Assembly (NCBI RefSeq): GCF_963678635.1 | Contig: NC_087071.1 | Span: 6,215,624 to 6,279,623, forward strand | Source: Symsagittifera roscoffensis | Lineage: Eukaryota; Xenacoelomorpha; Acoela; Convolutidae | DNA length: 64,000 bases | Direction of reading: 5' to 3' | Shown here: piece by piece, positions 12,494 to 24,381 of the stretch | How the letters are laid out: each line of letters starts with the position of its first letter | How positions within the stretch are numbered: position 1 is the first letter of the stretch | Translations under genes and position numbers: made by a program | Notes under the pieces: model-generated | Database searches by the model: none | What the model was told of the DNA's origin: nothing | What the model saw: the letters and a program-made list of their open reading frames with translations, nothing else

Positions 12494-14906
12494 ATGCAAC
12501 CCAAAAAGCTAAAAAATGAAGTTAATTTTTGACTATTTAATTGTTAGCTTTGGACAAAAGGAGCCAGTAAATTATGGGATAGTTCAATAAGCCAAGCATC
12601 GGAGCTGAGCTATGAGAAAACCTGCGAGCTAAAAAAATTTATTTGATCAAAACTTGCATTCCATTAGAATCACCGAGGAAAATTTTTTTTGGATTGATGG
12701 ATTCTAGTAAGCGTCGTTTCAAACAAAAAGATGCAGTCAGCAAAGTTCAGAAAAGATATTGAATTTGTACCCAATCAATTGTTAGCTGTGGACAAAAAAG
12801 CCAGTCAATTATGGGACTTTCAGTTTAGCCAATTTCCGGAGCTCGATTCCAGAAGAATCAGGCAAACTACAAGGCAAACTACAAGCTACAAGAAAAATAA
12901 CTGCATTAAATTAGGTGTCATCAGATAGAAATAGGAATTTCAGATTGATGGACTCTTTTAAGCTTCGTAGCTGGATTCAAGCAAAAATATGCAACCATCA
13001 AAAACAAGAAATGAAGTTAGGAGCTAAGTTTGCGCCCAACTGATTGTTAGATGTGGGCAAAAACAGCCAGTCGATTATGGGAGTTTCAATTTAGCCAAGC
13101 ATCGGAGCTCGATTTCAGAGTAATCATGCAAGCTACAGGGCAAATTTCCTGAACAAAAATTGCTTTGAATGAGATTTCACAAAAAAAAACTTATTGGAAA
13201 AATGGATTCTTCTAAACTTCGTAGCTGGATTTTGAAAAACATGCAACCTTCAAAACTAAGAATTAAGTTGAGCGATAATTTTGCAACAGTTTAGTTTGCA
13301 CCCAGTTGATTGTTAGATTTAGACAAAAACAGCCAGTAGTATATGGGAGTTTCAGTTTAGCCAAACATCGGGTCTCGATTTCGGAGGAAACAGGCAATTT
13401 ACATGGCGAAATACTTATACAAAAATTGCACTACATTAGATGTCATCAGATAGAAACATGATTTTTGAATTGATGGATTTTTTCTAAGCTTCGTAGCTGG
13501 ATTCAAACAAAAATATGCAACAAACAAAACTAAGAAACGAAGTTAAGATTTAGTTTTGCTCCCATTCAATTGTAAGCTGTGGACAAAAAAAGCCAGTCTA
13601 TTTGGGAGAAATTCAAAATAGCCGAGCTATTTGGGAGAAATTCATAAAAGAGTTTCTGGTTTCATGAGCTTTGCTAAATGTCGTTTCAAAGAAATATGAA
13701 GTCTGCAATATAAAAAAAGAAATGGCTGGGTTAGTAGCTGGACTAAAACAAAAAAAATAAAACTTACAAAACTAAGAAAGAATTTAAGAGTTAGGTTTGC
13801 ACCCATTCGATTGTTAGCTGTGGACAAAAACAGCCAGTCAACTATGGGGGATTCAGTTTAGCCAAGCATCGGAGATCGATTTCAGAGAAATCATGCAACC
13901 TATAAGGCAAATCTTCTGAAAAAATAAGTAAACAAGGTGTCAGCAGAGAAAAATACGAGGTTAGGGTTGATGGCTTTTTCTTAGCGTCGCAGCTGGATTT
14001 GAATACAATTATGCAATCCACAAAGCTAAAAATTAAACTTAAGCTTTTAACCACTTTATGTTTAGCTGTGGAAAAAAGCAGCCGGTATATTATGGGAAAG
14101 TCCAATCAGCAAAGCAACAGAGTTGAGCTATTGTAATCCTTGCAAGCTAAAATGCAAACTTTTTAAACAAAACTTGCGTTTCATTAAATTTTGTTACAGA
14201 GAATAAGATTTTTCTCAATTGATGGATTCTACTAAGCGTCGTAGCTGAATTCAAACAATAACATGCAACTAACAAAACTAAGAAATGAAGTTAGGACTTA
14301 AGTTTGCACCCAATCAATTGTTAGTTGTGGACAAAAACAGCCAGTCAATTATGGGAATTTTGATTTGGCCAATCATCGGAGCTCGATTTCAGAGAAATCA
14401 AGCAAGCTACAAGGCGAATTAAAAGAACAAGAACAGCTTCATAATAGATTCACAAAGAGATAGTACTAATGTAATGAGTGATTCTTCTGAGCTTCGCAGC
14501 AGTACTAAAAAAAACTATGCAACCAACAAAACTAAGAATGAAATTAGGAGTTAAATTTACACCCATTCAATTCTGAGAGTTTCAATTTTGCCGCCGAGCA
14601 TCGGAGCTTGATTTCACAGAAATCAAGCAAGCAAAGAGCACATTATTTAGGTTAAAAAAGCAATAAGTAAGTTGTCAACAGAGAAAAGTTTTTGAATCAA
14701 GGAATTTTGCAAAGCGCCGTTTCAAACACATGTATGCACTCTGCAAAACCGAGAAAAGATATTAAGGGTGTACCCAATCAGTTGTTAGCAATGGACAAAA
14801 ACAGCTAGTCAATTATGGGAGCTTCAATTTAGCCAAGCATCGGAGCTCGATTTCAGAGAAATCATGCAAGCTACAAGGCAAATCATTTGAACAAAAACAG
14901 CTTTAA
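12494..14906. repeat. Satellite array, block 3
   Basis: Continuation of the satellite with the same ordered boxes, for example at 12785, 13045, 13325, 13580 and 13825. The 535-bp dimer phrase tttcatgagctttgct of block 1 reappears at 13660, showing that monomer types from the two ends of the array are mixed. The array stops abruptly at 14906, where non-satellite sequence of the tandem gene unit begins. Confidence 0.88.
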
Positions 14907-14995
14907 ATGTCAACTCCTCTAAGAGCATCTAATGTTTTCTCAAATGTATCAATAACCTTTTTTGGTTTGTAAACATAATTTTGGCAACCCTATTA
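14907..14995 (-). pseudogene. Remnant of a tandem unit upstream of unit A
   Basis: The first about 65 bp match the stretch downstream of the NIFK-like gene at about 28402-28470. The last about 25 bp match the gene's start region at about 29168-29190. The roughly 700 bp of gene body between them are missing. This is the internally deleted tail of another unit copy, now joined to the satellite, so the tandem array once continued to the left. Confidence 0.65.
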
Positions 14996-15477
14996 ACCTG
15001 AAGCGAACATTTGAGAGAGGAAAGAAAACTTTCAGGAAAGAAAAACTAAAAAACATACTTTTTAAAAGCAACATACTTTTTATATTCAAAATTAAGTTCA
15101 TCAATTCCTTCAAAAATACATGTACTACGTGCATGTAATTGATCTAGGTTAAAAATATGGTTCGATGACAATCAACCCAATTCCAATTTACCCTATGCCA
15201 TTCTATCCTATACTAATCTACCCTATATTCCAATCCAATCTATGCCAAATTACGCAATGGCAATTTACCCTATGTTCTATAAATAATTCAATTCGATTGA
15301 TTAGAGATAACTGAGATCACTATCTCGGTTAAGATCGCCGGTGAGCATAGACAAAATATACAGTATAGTATAGACCAAATCCTATTTACAATTAACATAA
15401 AGCGAGATAAGTAAAGATGTTGGTTCGTTCATTCTGTTTGAATTCCTCTTTGCAGCTTGAAGTAGTTAGCTTATGTG
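14996..15477. other. Unit leader, ACCCTAT-rich
   Basis: Non-coding start of the unit. Near 15170-15275 the words accctat and ctatgcca recur many times as a degenerate simple repeat. The same leader stands at 29187-29388 plus 29803-30084 (split by the solo LTR) and at 63123-63607. No gene is seen; it would be the 3' flank of the PLAT exon. Confidence 0.55.
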
Positions 15478-15915
15478 TTAAAATATTTTTGCCAGTAGTT
15501 CTAATGTGGTTGGTGAGCCATCTTGATTCTTTTGCAGATAATAATCAGAAAAGAAAACAGCTTCCTCTCCGCTGCTCAGATTGGTCACTACAAAATATTC
15601 TAGATCCCATTGTGTCTCTCCTCCCTCTCCAAATTCGATTTCCACTACCAGTCTCTCCATTCTGCCCACGTCTATCAACTGCAGCTCAAACTTATTCTCA
15701 ATAAACATATTTTTATGCATCTTGCCAAGTTTCTGTCTGCCCGTGTTGCCATTCTGACCAAACAGTGTGATGAATACATCGTTGTATGTGTGCTGACAGC
15801 CCAATTCGACACTGTACTTGACTGGCGACTGTGCTATAAGCAAAATAACAAAACAATCAATTACTCATTCCATTTCATACTCACATTCAACTGCAGCTCA
15901 TCTAAGGTTCCATCT
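15478..15915 (-). CDS. PLAT/LH2-domain exons, unit A
   Basis: The last exon (15478-15828, 116 codons plus stop) encodes almost exactly one PLAT (lipoxygenase homology) domain, a beta-sandwich used for lipid or protein contact at membranes. Seen: YSVELG, NDVFITLFGQNGNTGRQKL, FELQLIDVG, LVVEIEFGEGGETQWDLEYFV and a final SGEEAVFF, all in family order. A 56-bp intron (15829-15884, GTGAGT donor, CACAG acceptor) separates it from a small exon ending LDELQLN, read in the same phase. The upstream end of that small exon is unclear because several AG candidates stand close together. The protein is identical in unit B, with one silent change. It may be a short gene, or the 3' end of the TRIM gene upstream on the same strand. 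No signal peptide or polyadenylation signal was found. Confidence 0.7.
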
Positions 15916-18127
15916 ACTACAAAGCACTACTATTACTTCATATAACTGTTATAAATAAATCAAGTAAAAGCAGAGCGTAAAAATATGTGCACACTATAGC
16001 TTTATGAAAAACCATGTGCGCATTTTTTATTGTAAAGAAACAGAAAATATCAAAGGACACAGAAATGAGGGCAAAAGCCGTTTTTAGTCACAGAAATTGT
16101 GACAAAACTGCAACGAATTTTCCAGGTCACACTTATTAAAGTTACAACGCAAAGGAAACAAGACGATGCAAATACTCAGGTAAAATCAAAACAAAAACAT
16201 CTAAAAATTGTTTGGACGGTAAATTAGACAAAAATTTAGACAAAGATGTTTAGGAAGTTAGACGACAAGCAAATTAGACGATGCGAAAATAACAGAATTT
16301 AGACAATCTGTAAACAAAATTACGCAATTTGCACGCGACTTAAATTAACTTTTGGCTGAGTAAACAATGGTTGTCCACAATAAATCAGGTTATTACTGTA
16401 CCAGTTGTGTAATGGAATTTCAAAAAGGTATTACACTTCGATTTGATGTCTTACACAGAGTCGAAGCTGTGCTTCGCAAACCCCGGCGAGAACACGACAA
16501 AAAACGGCTCTATAAAGTGCAAAAAAAGTTAAAATAAGCCTCGCATTAGTAAAAGTACGGCTTCGTCTCGCATTGGAAACCACGAACTACTGGGACCAAG
16601 ATATTATAGCTTGCATGCACTAACCACTCACCACGGACGCTTAATTAATCCAAACATTGCCCAAAAGTAAAGCAGAGAGCAGATTTGCAACTTCCAATAC
16701 TACAGAGAAATTTCTATCCAGGTGAACACTTTCCATAAACACTTATATTTGCCAGCTAGGTTAGAAAAAAAAGAAGGTTCGTACTAATACACCAAAGGTC
16801 GCAAGCTCGAAAGAGATATAATCAACTTACAATAATAATTTTGATCACTTCTGAGATCATATATATTTTTGTTTTTATGCACTTTCCTTCTAAGCAAAAA
16901 GTTTTGTTAGCCTAGTTCTTACCGTCTAAATTCACATAGAGTTATCTTATAAAATCCGTATAAAATTTCCTAGAACCTTTAGACAAGAAACTAAACAAGA
17001 AACTAAACAAAAAAAATTTAGACAAGAAAATTAGTGGACAAGAAAATTAGACAAGGAAATTAGACGGGACCAAAAACACACATTTTTCGAGACGTACGAA
17101 ATTAGACGTAGTTAAGCATTTATTGTGCCTGCAATCATGTTTGACGTTTTATGGTGTCTGAAGTTTGTTTACAGAAGACAATTAACTTTCGTTTGGCTTT
17201 TCTTAAATGCAAATCAAACTTAACATGTCACCATTCTACAAATTATGCATTTCAAAAACGTTTTTCAATATTCAGATTAACTTATTATAAAAATAATTTA
17301 ATAAGAGCAATCAAAGGATGAAATCTACAGACATTTAAATTAATTTTAAGAGCTTGAACTGTTCTATGAAAACAGAAGTTTTCATGAGCAAGCTATCAGG
17401 CGATGAAAGTTTTGAAAGACTTAAGTTGCTTTGATAACTTGAATCGGTTCCAAGAACTTTTTCAAGCTGCAACATGTTTTTCGAGCAGCTTTTGAAGTTA
17501 AGAATAATTGACAACTTATAATTTTCTTTGATGGCGTGAAATGTTACGAAAAAAGTCCAATCTCGCTTATCTTGAAAAAACTGACTTAAACTTTGAAAAT
17601 TTTATTGATAAAATAAATCAATTTGAGAAAAAACTGGATCAATAGGTAAAATTTATATACCGATGGGGAATCTGAAAACTAAAAAACACTTTCTAAATTA
17701 GAAGCCGATCACGTTTTTCGTGTAGACTGTACTCTTTTTCTGTTCAATAGCGGAGTTTACCTTCATTCCAACAAAAGAAATGAACCTAAATCAGTATAAA
17801 TAACCCTGCGCGCATATAAGTTTAATCAAAAATAAGCTTTAAAAAGGGCTTAATGATTAATTTTATTAATTCAGTCAATCAAAAAAATGATTAATAAAAA
17901 AGATAATTAACCAACAGAAAAGGGGGGGGCTTAAAAGAGCATAAACATTCATTTCATTTTTTGAACTTAATTGAAACAAATCGAGAGAAAACCATCCAAG
18001 TCCACTTAAAACAAAACCAACTAAAAACATATTAGACAAATTAACCTACTTTTAACTACCTGTAAAACAAAACAAAAATTAGCAACTTAGCCATTAATGT
18101 TGGTTATATAAAACTGAAAACACTTAC
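15916..18127. other. Intron or intergenic stretch with ttagac-type short repeats
   Basis: No coding exon recognised. From about 16220 to 16330 and 16980 to 17110 the words ttagacaa and aaattagac recur more than a dozen times in degenerate spacing. The stretch lies between the B-box exon and the PLAT exons on the minus strand, so it is either one long intron or the gap between two genes. Unit B carries a SINE in the matching place. Confidence 0.5.
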
Positions 18128-19708
18128 GTTTACCGGGTGCTGATCTCAGAGTATTGTTTTTATTCGCAATAGTTGAGGAGTTTTTGGCATTCAGGGCCTG
18201 GATTGCAGCTTCGATACTTTTATCTATTACTTTGCACGATACAATCATTGTGTTCATTTTTGTAATTTCCGCAGAGTTTTTAGCTTTCAAATCTATCAGC
18301 TCAATTTTGATACTCTCTTCAAGTTTAGTAACTTGTTGCAGATCCTGCACTCGTTTGATATCAGGTTTCCTGCTCATCAGCGCATTTGATTTGTCCGTTA
18401 CTGTCAAAATTTCGGCATTTAGATCAATAATTTGATCTGTGAGCTGTCTAATAGTGTTTTGACAGCCCTCAAAGAGTTGCAGAGCTTTCTCAGTTTTCTC
18501 AGTGGCTTGCTTTAGATCAATATCTTCTTGCAGTACAACAAGATGAGCTCCATGACTAGCTCTCCAGCAATCCTTGCAAATAGAGATTTCACAACTGCTG
18601 TTTTGACAGAAATACTTTTTTGCTTTTTTATGAGTTCGGCACATCTTTTTATCGGCTTCACTGGTTTGAGATCGGGCAGGCACATCTCTTGACTAAAAAA
18701 ATGAGAAAAAGTTAACATCCTCCACCCCAGCGTTCAATTTGAATTAAGTTTGCTAAGCGCTACATGTAAAACATGTAAAATGATCTACTCTGATTGACTG
18801 AATATTCGAACTCAGAACTAAGCTTACATCCACCTCTCCCTACCCCCACCCCCCAAAAAATAATGAATTATTTTCACCAAATATAAAAAAAAAGTATTAT
18901 CTGAAATATTCGACACATCGATGCAGCCATACTCATCATACCCAAATCATCACAAAATTTTTACTCGAGCTTTTCCCACCTGTGAAAAAAACTAGGACCT
19001 TTGCCGTGCCAGGCGTAGTTGTTACCTTTAGACCATGTGTGTTGGAGAAGCTAACAAATTTGAATTCATCGTAAGCCAAGCGATCAAATAATTCAATTGA
19101 TTCTGTCAAGCAATAAGTTAACCCGCCAAAAAAATTGAACTCCGATTTGAATAACACTTGGTAATCACAAGCATAACAAACCAAAATAATATAATAGCTT
19201 TCTATGATAATTTAATTAAAAGAAAACACGTCTAAATAAGCTTTATGCTCTCTCGAAAAAATTACCCGTGTATCTTCCTGTACATCTTCTCTACTTGAGA
19301 TTTAACTTAGAGATGGTAGAAATTTCAAATTGATTTTAAAAATTCTCTTTTCGAATAATTCCAATTTGATTTTATAAATCTCTTTTCGAAAACTTTTTCC
19401 TTTAGACGTGGGCTTACTAATTGGCAAATATTTTCTGTTATGCCCAAAATTATTGATTTGTAGATGAAAATCTTTACCGCAATTGCAGACTTCAGCGTAA
19501 AATTCTCCACGCAATGCTTCTCATTTCGAACTCTATCCTCAATGGGAGTCCTGCACTCGGGGCATTGTCTGGAATAAGACTGTATAATCCCTTTGAGACA
19601 GTTTTTTGGAGAAGAGCAGTAAGAGTGCCCACACGAAGACAAAATGCGAGGGTTCATCAATGTTTCTAGACAAATAGGACACTCAAATTGATCACCACCT
19701 GTGGCCAT
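18128..19708 (-). CDS. TRIM-type RING/B-box/coiled-coil gene, unit A
   Basis: Three exons on the minus strand. Exon 1 (19478-19708) starts MATGGDQFEC and holds a RING finger with C10, C13, C26, H28, C31, C37, C49 and C52; the C31-C37 gap is five residues, longer than the usual two. Exon 2 (about 19026-19102) is a short linker; its acceptor is uncertain in phase. Exon 3 (18128-18692; acceptor after a T-run, strong GTAAGT donor) encodes a B-box 2 (CRTH, C26, CKDC, H44, H47 in its frame) followed by about 130 residues of coiled-coil-like sequence. This architecture is that of TRIM E3 ubiquitin ligases, which oligomerise through the coiled coil and often act in innate immunity. Exon 3 ends within a codon, so more exons lie downstream; the C-terminal effector domain is not certain (PLAT exons are next). 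Confidence 0.8.
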
Positions 19709-20639
19709 AGTTATTCAAACTGTGTGGTAACAAACAATTAATGCAAAATTATAAACGAATTAATTTTGTTTCAAGTTTTTTAGCAACGAGAGAATAAATA
19801 CTTGAACATAAAGTCAGCAGATATATTGTTCAAAACGCAAACCATGAAGCTTTTATTTTTTGAAAAACCACACGAACAATCTTTGACTTTGGTTAATATA
19901 AAAAATGGCCACAACTAATTAATAAAAATACATTTTCTAAAACATAGACAATAATTTGTAGTATTACCGTCTCTGATTTGCAAAATGAAGAATTCATTTT
20001 TAAACCATCTCAATGTTTAGTTAAATAAAGTATAATACTAACGTTAACAACTACCCATATTTTGGTAAGTTTAATAAACATATTCAAATCTCGTATAAAT
20101 ATCAACCAGCTAAATCATGCTATCCAATAGTAAAAACAAACTCAGAAAGTTCTTGATTAAACGCTTTTTTATCATATCAATACGGACTATCAGATTCAAA
20201 ACCATGCCTCAGAGGTCTTTGTTATTTGGTCAATTATGACTGCATGTTAACACCATTGGTCAAAACCATTTGGTCAATCATTCACTGGCCTCAGTTGTTA
20301 GCGGTTGAAATGAGTCCATTCTAAAATTAAGAAACTGAGTTGCAATTTGCAATGCAAGCAAACTCGGGAGTGCACTAAAAATCGTCTTTGGTAAGAAGAA
20401 GGACTGGTATAAATCAATATAGCTTGTGCAGAGCTAAGGAGTTATTAAAAAAACACCACACTGCTGAGCTTCTTTTTTTAACACTATTAACAATGCAATC
20501 TAGAATTAGTCTACTTTCAAGAAACCAAGGTGCTCTTAAACTCAAACATTCTAAAAAGTATCAAATTTTGCAAGAAAACATGCAGTATATCCAACTTGAG
20601 CAAAAATAATGAAAAAAAAATCTATTATGATTCATTTCG

Positions 20640-21700
20640 GCAAAAGCTTTTGCATGCCTAATAGGAATGGAAAGTTTAAAAAATACACTTTTGACACTAA
20701 TTTTCATCATTTCAGCTTCTGAACAATAAACTTTGCAACTTGTTCCTTCGACTAAACCCTCAATCTTAGATTTGGCAGGGTAGTTTTTCATTAAAAAAAG
20801 TTTCCAAAAAACGGTCCCAAAAATAAACAGTTTTTTTCCCCAGAAGCAATAGCTTTTTCTATATAAAAAGGGCGCACCAGCTTATATAGCAAACAATCCC
20901 GAAATCTGTAGTTTAAAATGTACCATTACCCTTGAAATTGGTAGCTTACTTTTTGAGAACAGTCAAAAAGTTTCCAAAGAACAGTCAAAAAGTGTAAATT
21001 GTGACTTTTCCATACTAAAATTGGGGCGTAGCCGCTTCTACCGGGAAATATCTCACAACCTGTTTTATTCAATTCTTTTTTACTCATATTTGGGAGGGCA
21101 GTTTTTGAGAAAAATGGGAACATTTCGAAAAATGAGCAAATTGTCAACAATTGGCTTGTAATGCGGCCATAACTTTTTTCTTTTAAAATTAGTGCGTAGT
21201 GGCTTAGACAAAATATATCCTCACTACTTGCTCTTTCCATTGAAACCTTAATCTCAGATTAAGGTTTCAATCCGAACAAAAACAAATCCGAGAAAATGAG
21301 TCAAACATTCCCCCGTTGAAATTTTCGATGGACTTTGAAAATGGAGTATGGGGAAAAGAGACTTAAAACATGCAGACACAAAACGTAGCAGCCATTCGTT
21401 TCGTTGGTCTCGATATTTTGAAACAAGTCTCGAGCAAAAGATATCCCCGCTGCCTATTCTTTTCATTGAAACCATAATCTCAGATTTGGTGTAAGAATCT
21501 GAGAAAAAAACATCCGAGAAAATGAGTCAAACCTTCCCCCCCCCCCGTTGAATTCTTGACAGCCGTTGAAAATGGAGTAAGGTGGAAATATACTAAATAA
21601 ACATGCAGGCAAATTATGTAGCAGTCATCCTTTTCGTTGGTACCAAAATTCTGAAATCGGCAAAGTAATTCCGAAAACAATTACAAGTTTTGAGAAACGT
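20640..21700. repeat. Local tandem repeat of about 230 bp
   Basis: Two clear neighbouring copies: from about 21250 and from about 21480 both run ctcagatt, gagaaaatgagtcaaac, a C-run, gttga, aaaatggagta, catgcag, gtagcag and cgttggt in the same order. Older, weaker copies seem to reach back to about 20640. The matching block is at 35440-36520. No function is evident. Confidence 0.5.
21239..21271. repeat. Perfect 33-bp palindrome
   Basis: Left arm attgaaaccttaatct (21239-21254), one central c, and an exact reverse complement to 21271. The same palindrome is intact in unit B at 36080-36112. It lies at the junction between two copies of the local 230-bp repeat. It could form a hairpin or cruciform; no role is known. 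Confidence 0.85.
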
Positions 21701-23272
21701 GAAAACATTTTCCAAAGCGTCTCAAAAATGAAAACCCTGATTATATCGAACACGACTTTTTAGCCCTCGAAATTACCTTAATAAAAGTAGACTAAGCCAA
21801 AAAAAAACATTCAAAAAAACTTCAAAAAAAATAAAAATAATCAAAATCAGATTTGGCAAAATGACAAACTGGTAATCTAGTAAAATGATTATCTTGAAAA
21901 CGAAACAACATCCATTCTTTTCAGAAAAAAAGACAATAAAAACTACCGGATAATATCAATGCTATTTAAAAAAATGAACTGACTGAAACTAGGACGAAAA
22001 CCACTGACCCGAAAAGTATTTGAAAAAATAACTACTGCTGGAAACGATTACACCAATTTAGTACCTAAATCAAGGTGCTTTTATTTGAAATTTCAAGAAA
22101 ATAAGCAAGTCTTGAAATTTATCATTTGACCATTTTGTGAATAAAATTATTAAGCGGAAGGTCTAGTAGCCGATTGCAATATCCTTGCTTATCGCAAAGG
22201 TAAAAAATACTAGTTATCTAAGATTAGAGAGAAAACAACTATTCAAACTTTTCTAATCATCTTATCCGAGGGCTAATCTCATGATGGAAAGGCCGAATGA
22301 TAGAAAATTTGCAACCAATAAGAATCGTTAGACGTTCATATTCACCCAGAAGTGTTTTAAACAAAATCAAAATCAAAATTAGCGGAAAAAGACATTTAAG
22401 TTGTACATCCATATTTTCATTTTGTTGAGATACTGAAAAAAATTTGCTTTGATTTCAAATCGATATTGTTGAAGTTTTAGAATTTTACTTATGGGATTTT
22501 AAGAAATTGAAAAATCATATATCTGCTGATGTTTCAATCGGTTATTTTTATTCTACTGTCCTAGTTTTATTCGCTTATGTTTAAGTTCTCGCTATTTCTT
22601 TGAGATTTTTCAATTCATTTCTGATTGGCTGAAATTAGTTTTTCATCATTCGGTTCCTCCATCATAAGGGACGTCACCATCTTATTCGAGAGTTTAATCA
22701 AAGCTGGCCGGGGAAGAATAATTTAAGAGAAATTATCAACAAAAGATGAAACCCACAACAACGGGTCCAGGACAACAGGACTTCAGACTTATGTTTAAAA
22801 TTACAAGCAAATCAAAATGCTGATTTTTTTATCTGCAGAATATTGATTTGAAAAAGTTAGTCAAATATAGTCCCTAGCGCTAATCATGACAATGGAAACT
22901 TAGTAATGACATCCATTAGTTAAATCAGCTAAATTATGAAATGCATAAATTATACACACAAAAAACTTCACCAAACTTCTTAAAAAGCCAATTATACTGA
23001 TACAAAAAATTATCAAAAAACTGAGAAAAGTTCAAACCATCTTTAAATTATGCATATTTTATGACTTTTTGAAAAAAGCTCGGCTTAAAGTCCTTTGTTT
23101 TTCTACTCGGCCTGATGTCCGGCACCCTTACACAACAATGTCAGAAAATTTTCTAGTTTTCTCATGCTCAAATTCGCAACTTAATAAGTAAATACTTAGT
23201 TCTATCATTGACGATGCATGAAAAATCTTTTTCGAATTTGCCAGCGAAAACAAACAGCTATCAACAAATTTT

Positions 23273-24228
23273 GTGATAAATTTATTAGATAATTTCAGAC
23301 TGAAAATAGAAAATGATCAATCTCATTTCAAAATGATGCCGAAGCTCATCATCCACCTACTCTTCAGACTTCAAGACCGGACGCCTAATGCCAAATCAAA
23401 AACAAGAAGAACGTGCATGGCACTGAGTCCTGCAGACGAAGAACCCATCATTAACAAGTTGAAGGAAACCAACGAAAAGGCCATTGAGAACAAAATCCCG
23501 GATTTTTGAGTGCTGAAGAAAGATCTCAAAGTAACAATTGGACGAGTGGTGAATGAACTTTTGGCTGCTACAAAACCGAATCTTCGGCAGGATCGAAATG
23601 AAATAGCTTAAAAAGAAATTGGTGTGAAAGCCATGTGCGCGGACGAACTGGTAGAAAATTATAACAGGAGAGATAATTTAAAGATATTGGGATATCCACA
23701 CCAAGTTGGACGAGATGCAAGTGGAAACAACTTACTCAAAAACTGATCAGACGATCAGCGATGTCACACAACTATCTATGGTGCACAAGTTACCCCTCCG
23801 GATATTTCTATTGCTATCGATTGTCGAAGCGCGTATCTAACAGGAGCCGACCAATCATTGTATTGATCTCATTAATGGTAGCAAAAACCGATATTTTGCG
23901 CAAAGGCGTTAAAGATTGAGAGCAAAGCGCTCAAAATCATGTGTATGAACATCTCAAAATTGGGTTAAACGTGGCTTAAGTTTATGCGATTGATGAGACT
24001 AGATGCACGAGCCCAGGCAGTTTGCACCAGAGAAAGGAAGTTAATATGGAGTGGAAAAACAATGAAAACTTTGGCAGAGCAAGTAGTCTCTTTGATGAAG
24101 CGTTGCAGCTGAATTACTCAATAGAGTGTAAAATTAGTTGTTTTCCGAGCAACAATGATGTTTTTGAGGAACCTGTGGAACCTAATATTGTTCGCAATTT
24201 AGTTTCTAATTATTATTATTATGATTAG
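23273..24228 (+). pseudogene. Relic of a non-LTR retrotransposon ORF1 (plus strand)
   Basis: An open frame of 78 codons (to 23509) is followed in the same direction by further readable pieces. One contains DELVENYNRRDNLKILGYP, which fits the segment between coiled coil and RNA-recognition fold in ORF1 proteins of L1/CR1-like non-LTR elements. Stops and frame changes occur throughout, so it is dead. It runs towards, and stops at, the (AAT)n tail of the minus-strand element at about 24208. The unit-B copy (38111-39060) has the same breaks, so the decay predates the duplication. Confidence 0.5.
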
Positions 24229-24381
24229 TAAAGGATTTACAAATCAAAATGATTTGAAGGGATTGCTACCTGAAACACAACAATAAAATCAACGAAACTG
24301 TGAGCAGTCACAGGCAAAGCGCCAAGAGCATGGATGTTAGAAGTTGTAGTCTGTATGAAAGTAAGACCAAAAGAACTTCAG

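Larger units (their letters stand above)
19709..23272. other. Non-coding stretch upstream of the TRIM gene
   Basis: No exon recognised. It contains the promoter side of the TRIM gene, the tandem degenerate repeat at 20640-21700, the palindrome at 21239-21271 and AT-rich sequence. Short open frames near 20390, 20930 and 21480 on either strand look like chance products of low-complexity DNA or of the local repeat. The same layout recurs at 34516-38110. Confidence 0.5.

Noticed and set aside
1-14906. CRISPR-like regular repeats
   Set aside because: Monomers are over 200 bp, degenerate and contiguous, with no short repeat/spacer structure, and the DNA is eukaryotic.
15417-15945. Plus-strand open frames over the PLAT exon (also 30024-30552)
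   Set aside because: They are antisense shadows; the minus strand reads a clear PLAT domain with matching splice sites.
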